From: Enchytraeus crypticus
Taxonomy: Eukaryota > Annelida > Clitellata > Enchytraeida > Enchytraeidae
NCBI GenBank assembly: GCA_905160935.1
Contig: CAJHZI010000461.1
Coordinates: forward strand, 768,501 to 832,500
Direction of reading: 5' to 3'
DNA length: 64,000 bases
Part shown: positions 1 through 40,999 of the stretch, piece by piece
Position numbering within the stretch: position 1 is the stretch's first letter
Layout: each line of letters opens with the position of its first letter
The notes under the pieces: model-generated
Database searches by the model: none
Seen by the model: the letters and a program-made list of their open reading frames with translations, nothing else
What the model was told of the DNA's origin: nothing
Made by a program: the position numbers and the translations under genes

Positions 1-1
1 C

Positions 2-74
<73 letters not shown>
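1..74. repeat. (TA)n microsatellite
   Basis: Nearly pure TA dinucleotide tract at the window edge; its true left end is outside the window. Confidence 0.95.
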
Positions 75-76
<2 letters not shown>

Positions 77-1685
77 GTGTGTATACATGTGTGCGTGAAC
101 GAAGTCCTCCTGTAACCACTTAAGTTAGGAATCGGGCGTTAAATCTCATTGATTGATATATTAGGCAAAGTTATTTTATTAAACTGTGCAGTTTTGAAAA
201 TATAGTAGCAAGTGGCGTAAAGCTGTAGGGTCTGTAGCTTGAACCGTGGACGATGTGAAGTTATGCATGAACATTGCGGTAACGCATGACTGATTTACCT
301 GAATGAAGTCACTATAATATTATAGACTCTGCTCTAATACTTATCAACCAAAAGAGCAAGAGGCCCTGGTTACCACTACTTATATGAACTGAGTATACAT
401 AATTCCGACAGGGAGAAAAAATCGTGACAGGCAGATACCGGTAAATATAGGCTTAGGAATAAACTCAAAGATAATTAAATAATGAATTCTAAAAGATTCG
501 TGAATAGCAATGAGAATGTGGTGAAGCGTAGGTGTTACAGTCTTCGATAATATTTATAAGTCACATTGGCTTATATTTTGTGTACGTTAAATAAAACTTA
601 TATACAGTGTGTATGATACATGTACATAATTATGATACATGTATCCTACTGGTATAGAGCACTTTGCTAATTATTTGATACCGACACTGATAAATAGATC
701 ACAGATTAAAATTACAATGCACTGCAAGTAGCATACGACTCTGTTATATTGCTACAGTTTTAACCTGAGTTTGAAGAGAACTGATGTCGATGAAATCAAG
801 CATGAAGCCTGTGGGTTAAGTACATTTATAAATAAATGAGATGACGTTCTGAAATGAAATTTCTACGAAAATGTTGCTAATTCGTGTCTAACCAGCGATA
901 TTGAGACTATAGAACATAATCTAGCTTGAGCACGTCCAGTGGAGCTGGTCGTCTAGATGTGCATCACTGATTCTGCGCTCAGCTTGCTAATGCTTTCTAG
1001 TCGGTGCTAATAACTTAGTATTTAATGTCATGAAATAATTCATTAGCTTTTAATTATTTAATGTCATACTGATCAAAAGCCGAAGAGTTTCACTTTTGTT
1101 GTAATTTCAGTAATTAACTTTTAATGTCATAATGATCTAAAGCCGAAAAGTGATAGTTTATTGCTATAGTATTAATTGCATATATTTAATTAGAAAAGAA
1201 ATGGTTGTTAAGATTAGAAGAATAATGATAGGAATAAGCCGAAATAGCTTAAGATGCTAAAATGGGTTGGACAAATTAGAGATATAAATATTTTAACTTT
1301 ACTATCTCAACTACTGCATGTACATGATTTTACTGTGCTTTTATATACGTAGTGGCTCAAAATATTCAAAATGTAAAATGAAGTTTGACAAACACATGTA
1401 AATTGCATTTTTTCTTAAGGTCGTCTTTAAACTTTCCTGCACAGTACACAAGTACAGGCAACAGAGCTCAATATACATCTTTGACAAAGTTAATATCATA
1501 AATGAAGTTTCGAAATGATATCTCAGATATAAATTAGTTTTATTTTTAGAGTCTGAATTCATTCTCGTCGTCTTTTAAATACTGCCTTGCACATTCGCAG
1601 CTATTTAAGTTTGTACTCGTAATTTTTAGTAGCCGCTCATGTTTGTCGATTTAGACTTTATAATTAAATTTTAAAGAGAGAGAAA

Positions 1686-1830
1686 CGGAAAATGCCCGGG
1701 TTTTGGAGGTTATTCTTATATTTGCGCCCGCTACAATGGATGTGCCTTCAGATGGCAACGGTTATTAATAATCATGAAGAGGAAGGAGGAATAACGAAAA
1801 CTACAAAACTACAAAAAACTGCAACTAGGA
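1686..1830 (+). mobile_element. SINE-E (5S rRNA-derived), 5'-truncated
   Basis: Only the body is present. It matches the 3' parts of the copies near 17110-17225 and 37500-37672: a GGTTATTCTTA motif, then a conserved block around GATGGCAACGGTTATTAATAA and an AGAGGAAGGAGGAA end. The 5S-like head is missing, as expected for a 5'-truncated retroposon. Confidence 0.6.
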
Positions 1831-2005
1831 AAGGACCCTAAAGGCTTTGATTCACACGCGGTTGTCATGTGTAAACATATAAACAAACAAAAATTAATTC
1901 AAATGAATGGACAGGTACATGTCTAATAATTAATTAGTGATGTAAACAAATTTAGTAGGTTAAAACTTAATTTAAACTTAATTCGTTTGACATTGACATT
2001 GAATT

Positions 2006-2296
2006 TCCCCGTGTTGTGTCCGGGTCGTTTGAAGAATTTGACCAACCGGTGACTGCACGTGTCGTAGAAGGCGACTAATGCACTAAGATCCATACCAACG
2101 TCAGAAAGGGCATTCGGTTGGTGAGCGCCTAGGCTCCAGTAATTGCCGCAAAACTTAAACGAATGGATATATTTTTAAGAAGGACATGAAAATAGGGGAT
2201 TGGCTGATGATATGGTGTGGGACAGGGAGGACTGGAGAAGTCTATTCGTATACCAACCCTGGTTAAACTGGGATTTAAGGGAAAATGATGATGATA
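2006..2296 (+). mobile_element. SINE-A, full-length
   Basis: Begins with the family head GTGTTGTGTCCGGG. It contains the GCGACTAA, AAGGGCATTCGGTTGGTGAG and CTAGGCTCCAG blocks and ends in a short (GAT)n tail after CTGGGATTTAAGG. At least a dozen copies or fragments lie in the window. Two have perfect target-site duplications of 16-17 bp, so the family moves by retroposition. Confidence 0.8.
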
Positions 2297-2926
2297 ACAT
2301 TGACATTGAATATATTTGATATCGCATCAGCAATACCGCAACATTGATTTCAAATAAGTCTTCTATACTTTTTTTCCTGCACATAACAAATTAAGTTTTT
2401 GGACTGGTTTGGGTTTGAATATGCATGTAATGGATGTAAGCACTTTGAGGCTCTCTGAGTTAATTAAAATCAGTCGCGGTGTTGCTCTGGCTTTGTGTCA
2501 TTGATTAAGGGCTACTCAGTCGACTGCATAGGATAATGAATCAACTATGTACGGTTTTTGACTCTTTGATTTCATTAGGTTTTATTAATGAAACTTGAAA
2601 ACCATTAACATTTTGCTCTGCAGAGTATTGGCATACCATAAGTGAAGGACTAATAAGTTAAAAGACAAATGTAGTTAGGGCAATACTCATTTGCAGGTTT
2701 AAAGTTATTGAGAGGTACGCAAGATGATATAGTCATCTGAAATTTTCTATCAGATTAGCCCTATATTAGACCATTTGCCTCATCGTTGTCCTCATTTAGC
2801 TCTATTTCCGCCCCTCCTCTCTTTAGAGTTGATCGGACACCATTGAAATCTGAACATTTCATATAAACTTCGTTGTCTTATAACTATCACCGAGAAGCTA
2901 ATAAGGCTGTTCCTTAGTCCTTCTGT

Positions 2927-2930
<4 letters not shown>

Positions 2931-2974
<44 letters not shown>

Positions 2975-3040
2975 GCTCTCCCGTCACTGACATCACTTTT
3001 GAGTCAGGAAACTGACGTTAAAATTAGCTTTACCAGCTTT
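2931..3040 (+). repeat. (CT)n tract joined to a 3' fragment of SINE-B
   Basis: A CT dinucleotide tract (2931-2972) runs straight into the 3' half of a tRNA-derived SINE-B copy: GTCACTGACATC, then GAAACTGACGTTAAAATTAGC and TTTACCAGC. Confidence 0.75.
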
Positions 3041-3786
3041 CTCTCTCTCTTTCTTTCTTTATCTCTGTCTCTTTCTTTTTTTCTAGGTCTCTCTGTACTG
3101 CCTGACTGTAGGTTAATGACATTTTAGCTGAAGCTATCCTCTACTTCTATTTCAACTCTATAAGTGAATACATTATAAAATCATCTAACATCGTTTGTCT
3201 TGGTCTTCTTCTTAAGCATTTTGTTGTTGTTGTTCTTTATCATAAATGTATTCTTTGATCCTCTATGTTTCGATATTTGTTTTGGTTGCTCAAAGCAAAG
3301 TTCCTTACATATGAAAAGTTTTTAATATGTAAGGATATTTGATACTTATGTTAAATTGAATATAGAAAAGTCTTCCGTTGTTCTTGAATGCATTTCATGC
3401 TGTTAACAAATTCGACTAAATGTGCTCTAAATAAATATTTTTTAATATTTATATAGAAAAGCGTGCCGTTGTATTATACAATGAATAATTAATAACATTT
3501 TAATATAAGATTTTCTCCTTTCAGTAAGTCACATCTAAAAAAACCTGAAGAAAATTCAAGGATTTTAATCTCATGGATTTAAATTGAAATCAAGAATCTC
3601 AAGGATTATACATTTGGATAATTGAATTTTATGTAAAAGTGTATTTTAATAGGAGGTTGATCTTGTTCCATCTGAAGTAGGGCAGTTGATTTGATAACTC
3701 CAATTCAACGCAATTTTAAACAGTTTACTGCAGCAGTGTAATAAAGTCCCGAGCGCTGGGTGGAATATTTGATTCTGTATAGTTGC

Positions 3787-3791
3787 ATGGT

Positions 3792-3795
<4 letters not shown>
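3787..3795 (+). promoter_or_regulatory. Two-codon upstream ORF overlapping the par-3 start
   Basis: ATG GTA TGA lies just before the par-3 ATG. The uORF stop (3793-3795) overlaps the main start codon (3792-3794), an arrangement that can lower initiation or couple it to reinitiation. It counts only if the transcript begins upstream of 3787. Confidence 0.45.
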
Positions 3796-33084
<29,289 letters not shown>

Positions 33085-33307
33085 TAGACATAAAAATATA
33101 GTCCGTCTTGTCGATGATGCGATCTGAATAATATAATTAGTTATTAATTACTTGCAATTAACTGTACTCAAAGAAAAGTTGTGTCTGGTAGCTGGAATGC
33201 CGGTCCAAAATGCAAAATATATTGTATTGGATATGGTTTTTCTACTGCTATTACAAACTGTTTCAATTCGTTTACATTGCCTAGGTGTTCAAGAAACATT
33301 TCATTTG

Positions 33308-33313
33308 AATAAA
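33308..33313 (+). terminator. Candidate poly(A) signal, proximal
   Basis: AATAAA about 220 bp after the par-3 stop codon. Confidence 0.5.
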
Positions 33314-33625
33314 TAGTCTGTGTAATAGTGTTGTGATATTTATAATTAATTATATATTTATTTGTACAATGTTTAAATTTTTACAAATTCCCACTGTTTA
33401 AACCTGAGATAGATGTGACATGAAAATGAAATGCAACTTAAAATTTGACTAATTTTAACTGTATTCTTTATACGTGCCGAACTTTAAATTAATGTAACAT
33501 TTTCTTTTAGCGTATTTCAGATACAGTAAAAATACTTATGAATGTGAATTATTAATATACTGTACCTTTATTTTATTTCATTGCAAGTTTTGATTTTATT
33601 GTAAATCTATACATCTCAATTGTCT

Positions 33626-33631
33626 AATAAA
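33626..33631 (+). terminator. Candidate poly(A) signal, distal
   Basis: AATAAA about 540 bp after the stop, shortly before a SINE-F begins at 33670. It would give a 3' UTR of roughly 550-570 bases. Confidence 0.55.
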
Positions 33632-33669
33632 GCTGATCTTCATATTATTAAGTACATGTAAATATAAAT

Positions 33670-33930
33670 TCCCGTGTTGTTTCCAACCATTGAAAAATAG
33701 ATCAACCATTAACACCACGTTGTAAGAAAACCAAAGAATAGAAGAACGCACAGAGAAACACCTCAGAAGCCATATTTTTTACTAAATTAAATGTGACATA
33801 AAACTGTAGATACAGTAGAGCCTATGTGAAGTGATTAATTTGTTTGTCAATGGAGTGGCTTATTGAAGTAAACTAAGAAAGAAAACGTATCTTCTCGTGC
33901 CCTTGACAGAATACTGTAGAGAGTGAGAGA
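33670..33930 (+). mobile_element. SINE-F
   Basis: Head CCCGTGTTGTTTCCAACCA, then an AAACACCTCAGAAGCCATAT block and an end resembling CTTGACAGAATACTG. Confidence 0.6.
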
Positions 33931-34364
33931 GTAAAAGTAAAAGATTATCTCTAGTACCGGTTAGATGATATGCAGAAACTTACAAAGTAATATCTAAGGA
34001 TCAAATCTCCGTATGACATTAACATACTAATATGAAAACATATTAAACATCGATTTAATCATCCTGGGCATGGCAGGTCAGAAATAGAGTCATATATGAA
34101 GTTATACAATAAATAAACAATATAAAAATTTAGATTTAACTACAGTTACACTACTGGTTTCTAATCAGAAGGCGAAGATTTAATAAGCGGGATATTTAAG
34201 TTTAAATAGCTCTTTAACACAATCATAACTTCAACTTTAGCTATGGATGCAATTGAACAAACAGTCCATATTATGCTTTTAAGTATTCCATCTCGAATGA
34301 ATTATGAATTATTTACTTACTTCATATCATATAGCACAAGTTCAAATTTTCTTACAAAACGTAA

Positions 34365-34505
34365 ACACACGCATTATAGTGAAATGATCAACTATGTTGA
34401 CATCTATCACTTTTTAATACCACATGTTTAAACCGTTAGGCAATTTAGTCCATTTTCCGTAACCAGTCCAGTGAATGTGCGAGATTTTACCCTCAGATCA
34501 GCTCG
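34365..34505 (-). mobile_element. SINE-C, 3' half
   Basis: Minus-strand body only: the reverse complement of AAAAGTGATAGATGTCAAC through CACTGGACTGGTTACGG. The tRNA-like head is missing. Confidence 0.7.
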
Positions 34506-34779
34506 TAACACATCTGTGTTAATGCCAGTAAACGATGCAGGAGTCGTGTGTTATCAAATAAACCATAAACTACGACCGACTGCAGATAGCGTCATCAATC
34601 CAGTCAATCAATCAATCAATCAATAATCAATTAATGAGAATTTAAGTCAAGAGCGGTTTATGACTGATGCCAAAGGCGCACCTGTGATGATTTTGAATAA
34701 ACCCAAGGGACTTAAAGCATCTCAAGATCAGCCATTTAATATTTAACGCATTGCGAAGCTGCAATTTAACAAACCAAGC

Positions 34780-35200
34780 GACCAAGTCTGCCGACGTGAT
34801 CAAATCTACCTAAGTGATCAAGTCTACCAAAGTGATCAAATCTATCTAAGTGGTCAAGTCTACCTAAGTGGTCCAATCTACCTAAGTGGTCAAATCTACC
34901 TAAGTGGTCAAATCTACCTAAGTGATCAAGTCTACCAAAGTGATCAAGTCTACCTAAGTGGTCAAATCTACCTAAGTGGTCAAATCTACCTAAGTGATCA
35001 AGTCTACCTAAGTGATCAAGTCTACCTAAGTGGTCAAATCTACCTAAGTGGTCAAATCTACCTAAGTGATCAAGTCTACCTAAGTGGTCAAGTCTACCTA
35101 AGTGGTCAAATCTACCTAAGTGATCAAGTCTACCTAAGTGGTCAAATCTACCTAAGTGGTCAAATCTACCTAAGTGGTCAAGTCCACCTATTTGGTCAAA
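34780..35200. repeat. 18-bp minisatellite, about 23 copies
   Basis: Unit CTACCTAAGTGGTCAAAT with G/A variants (TGATCA in many units). Because 18 is a multiple of 3 it reads open on the minus strand as repeated DHLGRF/L hexapeptides. No start context, domain or splice evidence supports a protein. Confidence 0.95.
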
Positions 35201-35506
35201 CATTCATATAGGAACTGATCACTTACTATTAACTTAAAATACTGAGCAACACATATAAATAGAGTCCAAAACTCGGCCTTGCACTTCTTGGACGAAATGG
35301 GAGGGACTCAATGAAGTAAATAAATGAAACAGTCACAACTAAGATCAGCACGCGTATTAAACCGTGACACCAAAGGTAGATCATCGATCGAATGCAACAG
35401 GAAACTTGTCTTGCAGTTTCTTTTGTGCTATTAATAGATATCTCATTGTCTGCAGCAGGAAGCTTTGAGGACTCCTGCCATACATCCACATACTATTCTG
35501 AAGAGC

Positions 35507-35876
35507 GATAGGCCTAGGACACGATGACTCATCCAGTGTTCTCTGGAAACCCTATAGGCCTATGACACCATGACTTATCTAGTGTTCTCTGGAAACCCTA
35601 TAGGCCTCTGACACCATGACTTATCTAGTGTTCTCTGGAAACCCTATAGGCCTATGACACCATGACTCATCTACTGTTCTCTGGAAACCCTATAGGCCTA
35701 TGACACCATGACTCATCCAGTGTTCTCTGGAAACCCTACAGGCCTATGAAACCATGACTCATCCAGTGTTCTCTGGAAACCCTATAGGCCTATGACACCA
35801 TGACTCATCTAGTGTTCTCTGGAAACCCCTATAGGCCTATGACACCATGACTAATGTAGTGTTCTCTGGAAACCAT
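35507..35876. repeat. 46-bp minisatellite, about 8 copies
   Basis: Units contain GGCCTATGACACCATGACTC and GTTCTCTGGAAACCC, differing at a few positions. It ends about 135 bp from the ANKRD46-like stop codon, so it may lie in that gene's 3' UTR. Confidence 0.95.
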
Positions 35877-36012
35877 ATCGACAATGATCGAGAATACTAG
35901 CAGGTTCAGCACATCTAATGACATTTTTGACAGCTTAAATGAAACCATCACAACGAATTATATCAGAACTGATTGGAAACAATTCGTTGAGTGCAATTTA
36001 CCAGCCTTACAA

Positions 36013-36391
36013 TCACAGCTCTACTACATGAACACCATTCTTCGTATTACTATCAATGGGTATTTCCGCTTCCGCCATACCATGGGAAAGTCCAGTGATA
36101 ACGAACGCAGTATAGAAGGAGAGACAGAGAATGATGATGATGATGACAGAGAGACGCTTGGCACCGAGGTCCGTGCAGAACTCGTGGAGTAAATAGTGAG
36201 GCGACTCATCACGAGACAGCAGGGACAGTTTGCTTAGTCGTGTGGGCAGCAGTGGCTTCTTCTCAATGTCCACTGCCGCACAACCAAACTCCGTCGCCTG
36301 ACTGTTCATCAACGACTCCGTCAGCTGAATGACCGCAGGATCAACGCCCTTACGTCGCATTAGATCTATCCCCCGGTCGCCATGATGATTC
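36013..36391 (-). CDS. ANKRD46: ANKRD46-like, last exon
   Basis: Starts at 36391 after acceptor gtgatacag and completes codon AA|G. Encodes NHHGDRGIDLMRRKGVDPAV, then the linker, LLHEFCTDLG, the membrane helix and a short tail ending VHVVEL. The stop codon lies at 36013-36015. Confidence 0.87.
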
Positions 36392-36587
36392 CTGTATCAC
36401 ACAACCATTCTATCATTATAAATAATAAATAACCATTATAGATACTGAACAAGTAATATGCTTGTATCATTGTATGAGCAAATAACCATTAATGATTGAT
36501 ACTCAATACCATAGGAAACTTGAAAATCCTATGAAACGTCCCACATTAACATTATATATATAATATACAATATTATATATATATATG

Positions 36588-36635
<48 letters not shown>

Positions 36636-37377
36636 TATATACGTTACCCCACTTGGGAAAACCAAGCTATAAATAAAGCACACAGACATTCAGTAAAAAA
36701 AGAAAAGAATAAAAAGAAATCAATAGCCTGCACTTTAAAAAGGAAAGAGAAAAAAGGAGGGAATAAACACATAAGTATTTTAACCAAACAGGTTATGTTT
36801 GATAAATCTGTTCGAAATTGAGGGTTATTATATCTATAAGTGTGCTCAGCATTTAAAGTATACAGCGATACAGAAGTTTCAGATAAAATTTAATCCTACA
36901 AAGCATCATAGAAATATCAAAATATCATGCTACTAACATTGAAACATATCAGTCACATTTTTTAAATTAGGGCCTATTTGATAATTCTCTATGTTCCACG
37001 AGACTAAAAACTTTCCAAGAAAGGGAACTCCTCAAAAGATGGGCTCCCATTTATAATTGTAGCTACTTGTAAACTTTAAGTGTGTTCATTGCAAATTCCA
37101 GTTAAAAGAATACAAACTTGAGATGTAGATTAGCTCCAGCATTAGCAAGCAGCTGAACTGTTTCCACGTGACCGCAGTAATGTAGCGGAGAATTACCGCG
37201 CTCGTCCAGTGAGGATACACTCGCTCCTTCGTTCAGCAGAATCTCAACGAGGTCAAAATCAGCCCGAGCAGCAGCTACGTGCAGTGCACTGCGCCCCAGT
37301 CTATCCCTGCTGGACACTGAGAGGGGAATCCTCGATCCTGCTGAAGACCCTGAAGGTTGTGCTGACGAATCCAACAT
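36013..37377 (-). CDS. ANKRD46: ANKRD46-like ankyrin-repeat membrane protein
   Basis: Two minus-strand exons, 37377-37118 and 36391-36013, joined AA|G, give 212 residues from the ATG at 37377; human ANKRD46 is 228. Ankyrin repeats: GRSALHVAAARADFDLVEIL, then GNSPLHYCGHVETVQLLANA (human GNTALHLCGHVDTIQFLVSN). The block RRKGVDPAVIQLTESL matches human KRRGVNKDVIRLLESL. A C-terminal helix (about 168-188, VIIIIILCLSFYTAFVITGL) is probably the membrane anchor, placing the ankyrin repeats in the cytosol. Function is not well defined for the family. The N-terminus is uncertain: the first ankyrin repeat of the vertebrate protein is not seen. An acceptor at 37397-37399 (gaaacag) could join an upstream exon that was not found. 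The gene is tail-to-tail with par-3. Confidence 0.85.
36545..36635. repeat. (TA)n microsatellite
   Basis: Imperfect TA tract in the ANKRD46-like intron. Confidence 0.95.
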
Positions 37378-37396
37378 TCCTACGGATTGTTGTCCA
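37118..37396 (-). CDS. ANKRD46: ANKRD46-like, ankyrin exon
   Basis: Donor CTCAA|gtttgt at 37117. The exon upper end is either the acceptor at 37396 (gaaacag|TGG) or a 5' UTR continuing past the ATG at 37377. An in-frame TGA at about 37402-37404 lies beyond that acceptor, so the open frame cannot extend unspliced. Confidence 0.7.
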
Positions 37397-37469
37397 CTGT
37401 TTCAGATATGCTGAAAACTAAACTGAAACATTAAAATAGGCAATTAATATATAATTTCCACAATGCACA

Positions 37470-37672
37470 AGTCAGATTTAGGACTTTGGAAGATGGAGTG
37501 TTGACAGCTTTGAATTACAAAAAAATCCCGAAGGTGTCGGAAGGTTCTTCTTAATCAGCGCAGGCTGCCATAGATGCGCCAACAGGAGGCAACGACTACT
37601 AATAACCATAACCATGAAGAGCAAAAAGAGGAAATAAATAAAACTACAAAAACAGCAACCAAGAAAGTAACT
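37470..37672 (+). mobile_element. SINE-E, 5'-truncated
   Basis: Retains only the last 5S-like bases (TTGGAAGATGGAGTGTTGAC) and the family body (AGGTTCTTCTTAATC, GGCAACGACTACTAATAACC). Confidence 0.7.
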
Positions 37673-37914
37673 TTGTAAACACATGAGATGTTTGTAACCA
37701 TATGGAATAAAAAATTTTAAAAAAGTTATAGAACAGTACTCCAAAATTCATGAAAAGCATGTCAATCTTAAATCTTTTTAAAATGATTTAACTAAACTGG
37801 CATAAATGTGACAAAATCAGATATAGCTTCATTTTCAGAGTGCCTTATGAAATCCATCTTTGACGTGTATCCATTGCTTCTTCCTATTAATTTTTCAATT
37901 TTTGTCTAACCTCT

Positions 37915-38075
37915 CTCTCTCTCTCTTCAATACACTGCCAAGTGGCAGGTTCAAGGTACATACTCAAAGTCTGCTTTCTTGCTCCATAAGAGCACTCCTT
38001 AGATAAACAAATTAATCCCTTTACAAAGTCTATGCCTTATCCATACCTTATGTAGCCTATAGCCTATATTTCATA
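37915..38075 (-). mobile_element. SINE-F, partial
   Basis: Minus-strand copy next to a CT tract: CACTGCCAAGTGGCAGGTTC, then AATTAATCCCTTTACAAAG. Confidence 0.55.
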
Positions 38076-38274
38076 CCCATCCGATCATATTTCCGACAAT
38101 CAATTTGTCCACTATTTTGCCTAAAACTAGAGTAACTGTTTAAATTTTCATTTTAGAACCACAAAACCAGAAATCCAAAGCTCATAAGTCATACATATTT
38201 TGTTATATGAGCTTCACTTAAAAAAAATTATGTAGAACTCCTCTTAAGATTACAGTAAGTTATACATATTTCTG

Positions 38275-38342
38275 TAGTCCCTGACATCATCGCTGGATGA
38301 GGAAATGGACGTTAAACCTTCATTATTATTATTATTATTATT
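38275..38342 (+). mobile_element. CR1/L2-like LINE 3' tail
   Basis: AGTCCCTGACATCATCGCTG, GGAAATGGACGTTAAACC and a (TTA)n tail; no coding part remains. Confidence 0.7.
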
Positions 38343-39404
38343 GTGTAAAATAATTTCAGCTCTTCTTGATTTAAAATAATTTTTAAATCACCAAATTCGT
38401 GGCAGTAGACACAGAAACACACAAACAGTGAAAATTCAATGTAAATGTAAGTACCTAATACATATAGAAAAAATGATAATCGTAAATATGAATGAATTTG
38501 TCATCAACTTATCAACTTAGAGGTACACTCATACATTTAAGTTATTGAACTACATTATTATATTAAGGCTGTGTCACTTTAAAAAGAGTCCAAAACTTAT
38601 ACCGGATACCGGCCATTGAGTCCAGATCCTGAATTGAATAGTTTCTTAAAATATCAATATAGCCTGCCAATATAGTCCGAATAGTCAGGATTATCACCTT
38701 TAGAACTCATAGTTTTGTGGTTATAAGTTTGCGCACAAAGTTAAATCAATGGTAATTATAAAGAATTTCAGACGGTCAGAAACCACAATACGACAGACAG
38801 CATGTTAAGGTATATTTATCAAAAGAGTGGGTCATAGCTTCTGATTGAAATTGTTTTGCTGATTTGAAAGATGTAATTGGTTTTGCTGTATCATCACCAA
38901 TTGACAATTAATTTGAGATTTATGACAAGCATAATTGTTATATTGCTACAAGTTATTCAACAGCATACCTACAAGCTTAACATAAAAGGCAGAGCTAATT
39001 TTTCCATGAATCTTCATCTCTCAATACTTCTTCTACAGGATTCAACCGAAGGAAAAAGATTATGCTAAAAAATGTCTACCATCAGACTGAACAAATTTAA
39101 TGTCGTCAATACAGTTAGGAATTGTACAGATATTTCAAAAGGTTTGGATATTTGCTAAAGTTTGCAGGGGATTTACAAAGTACAAATGTTATGTATGTCA
39201 GTGATAAAGTAGAGCTTTAATAGAACTGTTGAATCGTTTCCTCTGGAGAATAAGGAAACTGCTTTGTACTCTAATGTATTAAATTCTATAGTTGATGGTT
39301 CAAGGTGTTTCATCCTCTTCTACACATCAAACGCAGGGGAGGCAGGGCCTTGATTGTTAGTCAATATGTGACAATCTTTGCCTGTACATGTGATCATTTC
39401 ACTA

Positions 39405-39790
39405 TCTTTCTCTAGTGTTCTGCCAAGCTGCAGGTAAAAGGTATATATTCCTACTCACATGCTGCTTTTCACGCTCCATAAAAAGCAAAACATAGATTAA
39501 TGAGTTAATCCCTTCACAAATGGATATGCCCTATCCACGCCTTAATGTAGCCTAGAGATTGGGAATAATATGGCTTCTGAGGTGGTTATACATTGCCTTC
39601 CTCAGTTCTATAATGGATTAACTGCCATTTAATCCTGGGGAAAAATATCATGGTGAGATGGATCTCCTCTGCCTTCCTCAGCTCCTGCCTTAGTCACCTC
39701 TTACGTACACCTGACAGCTTGTTTGCGGTTGCCCTATTCTGCAGTGGTCCCAACCACACCCAGACTCAACACGGGGTCATTTCACTATAA
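39405..39790 (-). mobile_element. SINE-F, longest copy
   Basis: Minus-strand copy from AGTGTTCTGCCAAGCTGCAG to the reverse-complement head (CACCCAGACTCAACACGGGG), including the CACCTCTTACGTACACC block. Confidence 0.65.
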
Positions 39791-40239
39791 TGAGTATTAT
39801 TTATTACTATTATTATTATCATCATTATTCTTATTATTCCTTCTACAACTTCTTACAATCTACAGCAATGCTTCTCACCAGCGGACCACGGGCCAATAAT
39901 GGTCCGCCATCTCTTCTAAGATGATTTTCCTGGGTTGAAAAACAGCCATGGAATTGATATTATAAAATAGCAAGTTGGAAGTTGCTGTTCTAACTAAAAT
40001 TCTATTGTAACGTTTATACACACTGAACATTTGTATATATGTAAACCTTGGTATAAATAAAGGACATGTAACTTATTGAAATGCTGTTTAGCAAGTTTTT
40101 GGTCAAACTTTTAGTCAACCATAGGTACTAGCCTACTATCATAGACCTGGCTACCAGTGTTGCCAGTTTGGCGAGTTTCACATACAATTGGGCTAGTTTT
40201 GAAACATTTGGACAAGAAAAAAACAGGCTTGGGCAGGTA

Positions 40240-40922
40240 GCAGTGTGCAGTGGCTGATCCAGGAATTTTTTAAGGGGGGGCCCAAAAATATTTTTAGAAT
40301 ACATTTTATTGCCTTCTTCGGGACATGTGACACAACCAGACAAATTTCTGTGGGGGCTCTCAAAATTTATTCACTACTGAATTCGGCTCATAGAGTGAGT
40401 GTATCCCCGTAACTTACCCCCCCCCCGCTTATACCAGTACTAAAGTCAGTGGAATATCTAAAATCATACATTTGTTTTGAAAAAAGTAGGTTAATTTTGT
40501 CACCTCTGAAGAAACTCTGAAGATCTCGACGAATTGCAAAAGTGACCTAATTTTGGTGGTGGTGGGGGGGGGATTTAACCCATCCCATCCAAGGCTGTTT
40601 GTACCACTACTACGGGACAGAGTTCACAATTTTTACTTACATCCCTTTTTCCTCCAATGCATAGGTTCAAGTAAAAATTGAGAGCTAGTGAAATGGTCAA
40701 CATTTTTTGGACCTCCTTCCATTATACAGGGCTCCTAGTATACCCCAGAAAAAAATTGAGCTATTGGAAATGAGTTCCCTGTCGTACCACCCCCACTGCC
40801 ATTATTAACATATTTACAGATCGAAATTGCCTTAGAAACAATGAATATATAGTTTTAAAAATTTTATCGGCGGACCTAAGGGGGGGGCCTGGGCCCCCCC
40901 TGGATCCGCCACTGACAGTGTG
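40240..40922. mobile_element. hAT-like MITE with TIRs and 8-bp target-site duplication
   Basis: Element 40248-40914 (667 bp). The left end CAGTGGCTGATCCAGG and the reverse complement of the right end, CAGTGGCGGATCCAGG, match at 15 of 16 bases. Flanks GCAGTGTG (40240-40247) and ACAGTGTG (40915-40922) form an 8-bp duplication with one mismatch. It has G/C homopolymer runs and no transposase. An 8-bp duplication with CAG-type ends suits the hAT superfamily. Confidence 0.8.
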
Positions 40923-40999
40923 CATGGCTTGTTTTGCTTAAGTATGCGGTTTATTGAACTATTTTCATGGTCTTCTTCACGGTTTGTTTTATGGTGGTC

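Larger units (their letters stand above)
75..3791. other. Upstream region of par-3, no gene seen
   Basis: No conserved coding segment was found on either strand. The stretch holds a truncated 5S-derived SINE (1686-1830), a full SINE-A (2006-2296), a CT microsatellite with a SINE-B fragment (2931-3040), and AT-rich DNA. The par-3 promoter and any 5' untranslated exons should lie here. An acceptor-like sequence (tttactgcag, near 3732) just before the first coding exon allows an upstream non-coding exon, but none can be placed. Confidence 0.6.
37397..40239. other. Repeat-rich intergenic or intronic stretch
   Basis: No coding segment found. It contains a partial SINE-E (37470-37672), SINE-F copies (37915-38075 and 39405-39790), and a LINE 3' tail with (TTA)n (38275-38342). 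The region 38343-39400 shows nothing recognisable. A missing first exon of the ANKRD46-like gene could lie here. Confidence 0.55.

Noticed and set aside
34766-35203. Minus-strand open frame of repeated DHLGRF/DHLGRL hexapeptides
   Set aside because: It is the translation of an 18-bp minisatellite; no splice, domain or start evidence.
35884-36192. Plus-strand frame of about 100 codons that looked protein-like
   Set aside because: It is antisense to the last ANKRD46-like exon, whose identity is supported by homology and a matching intron phase.
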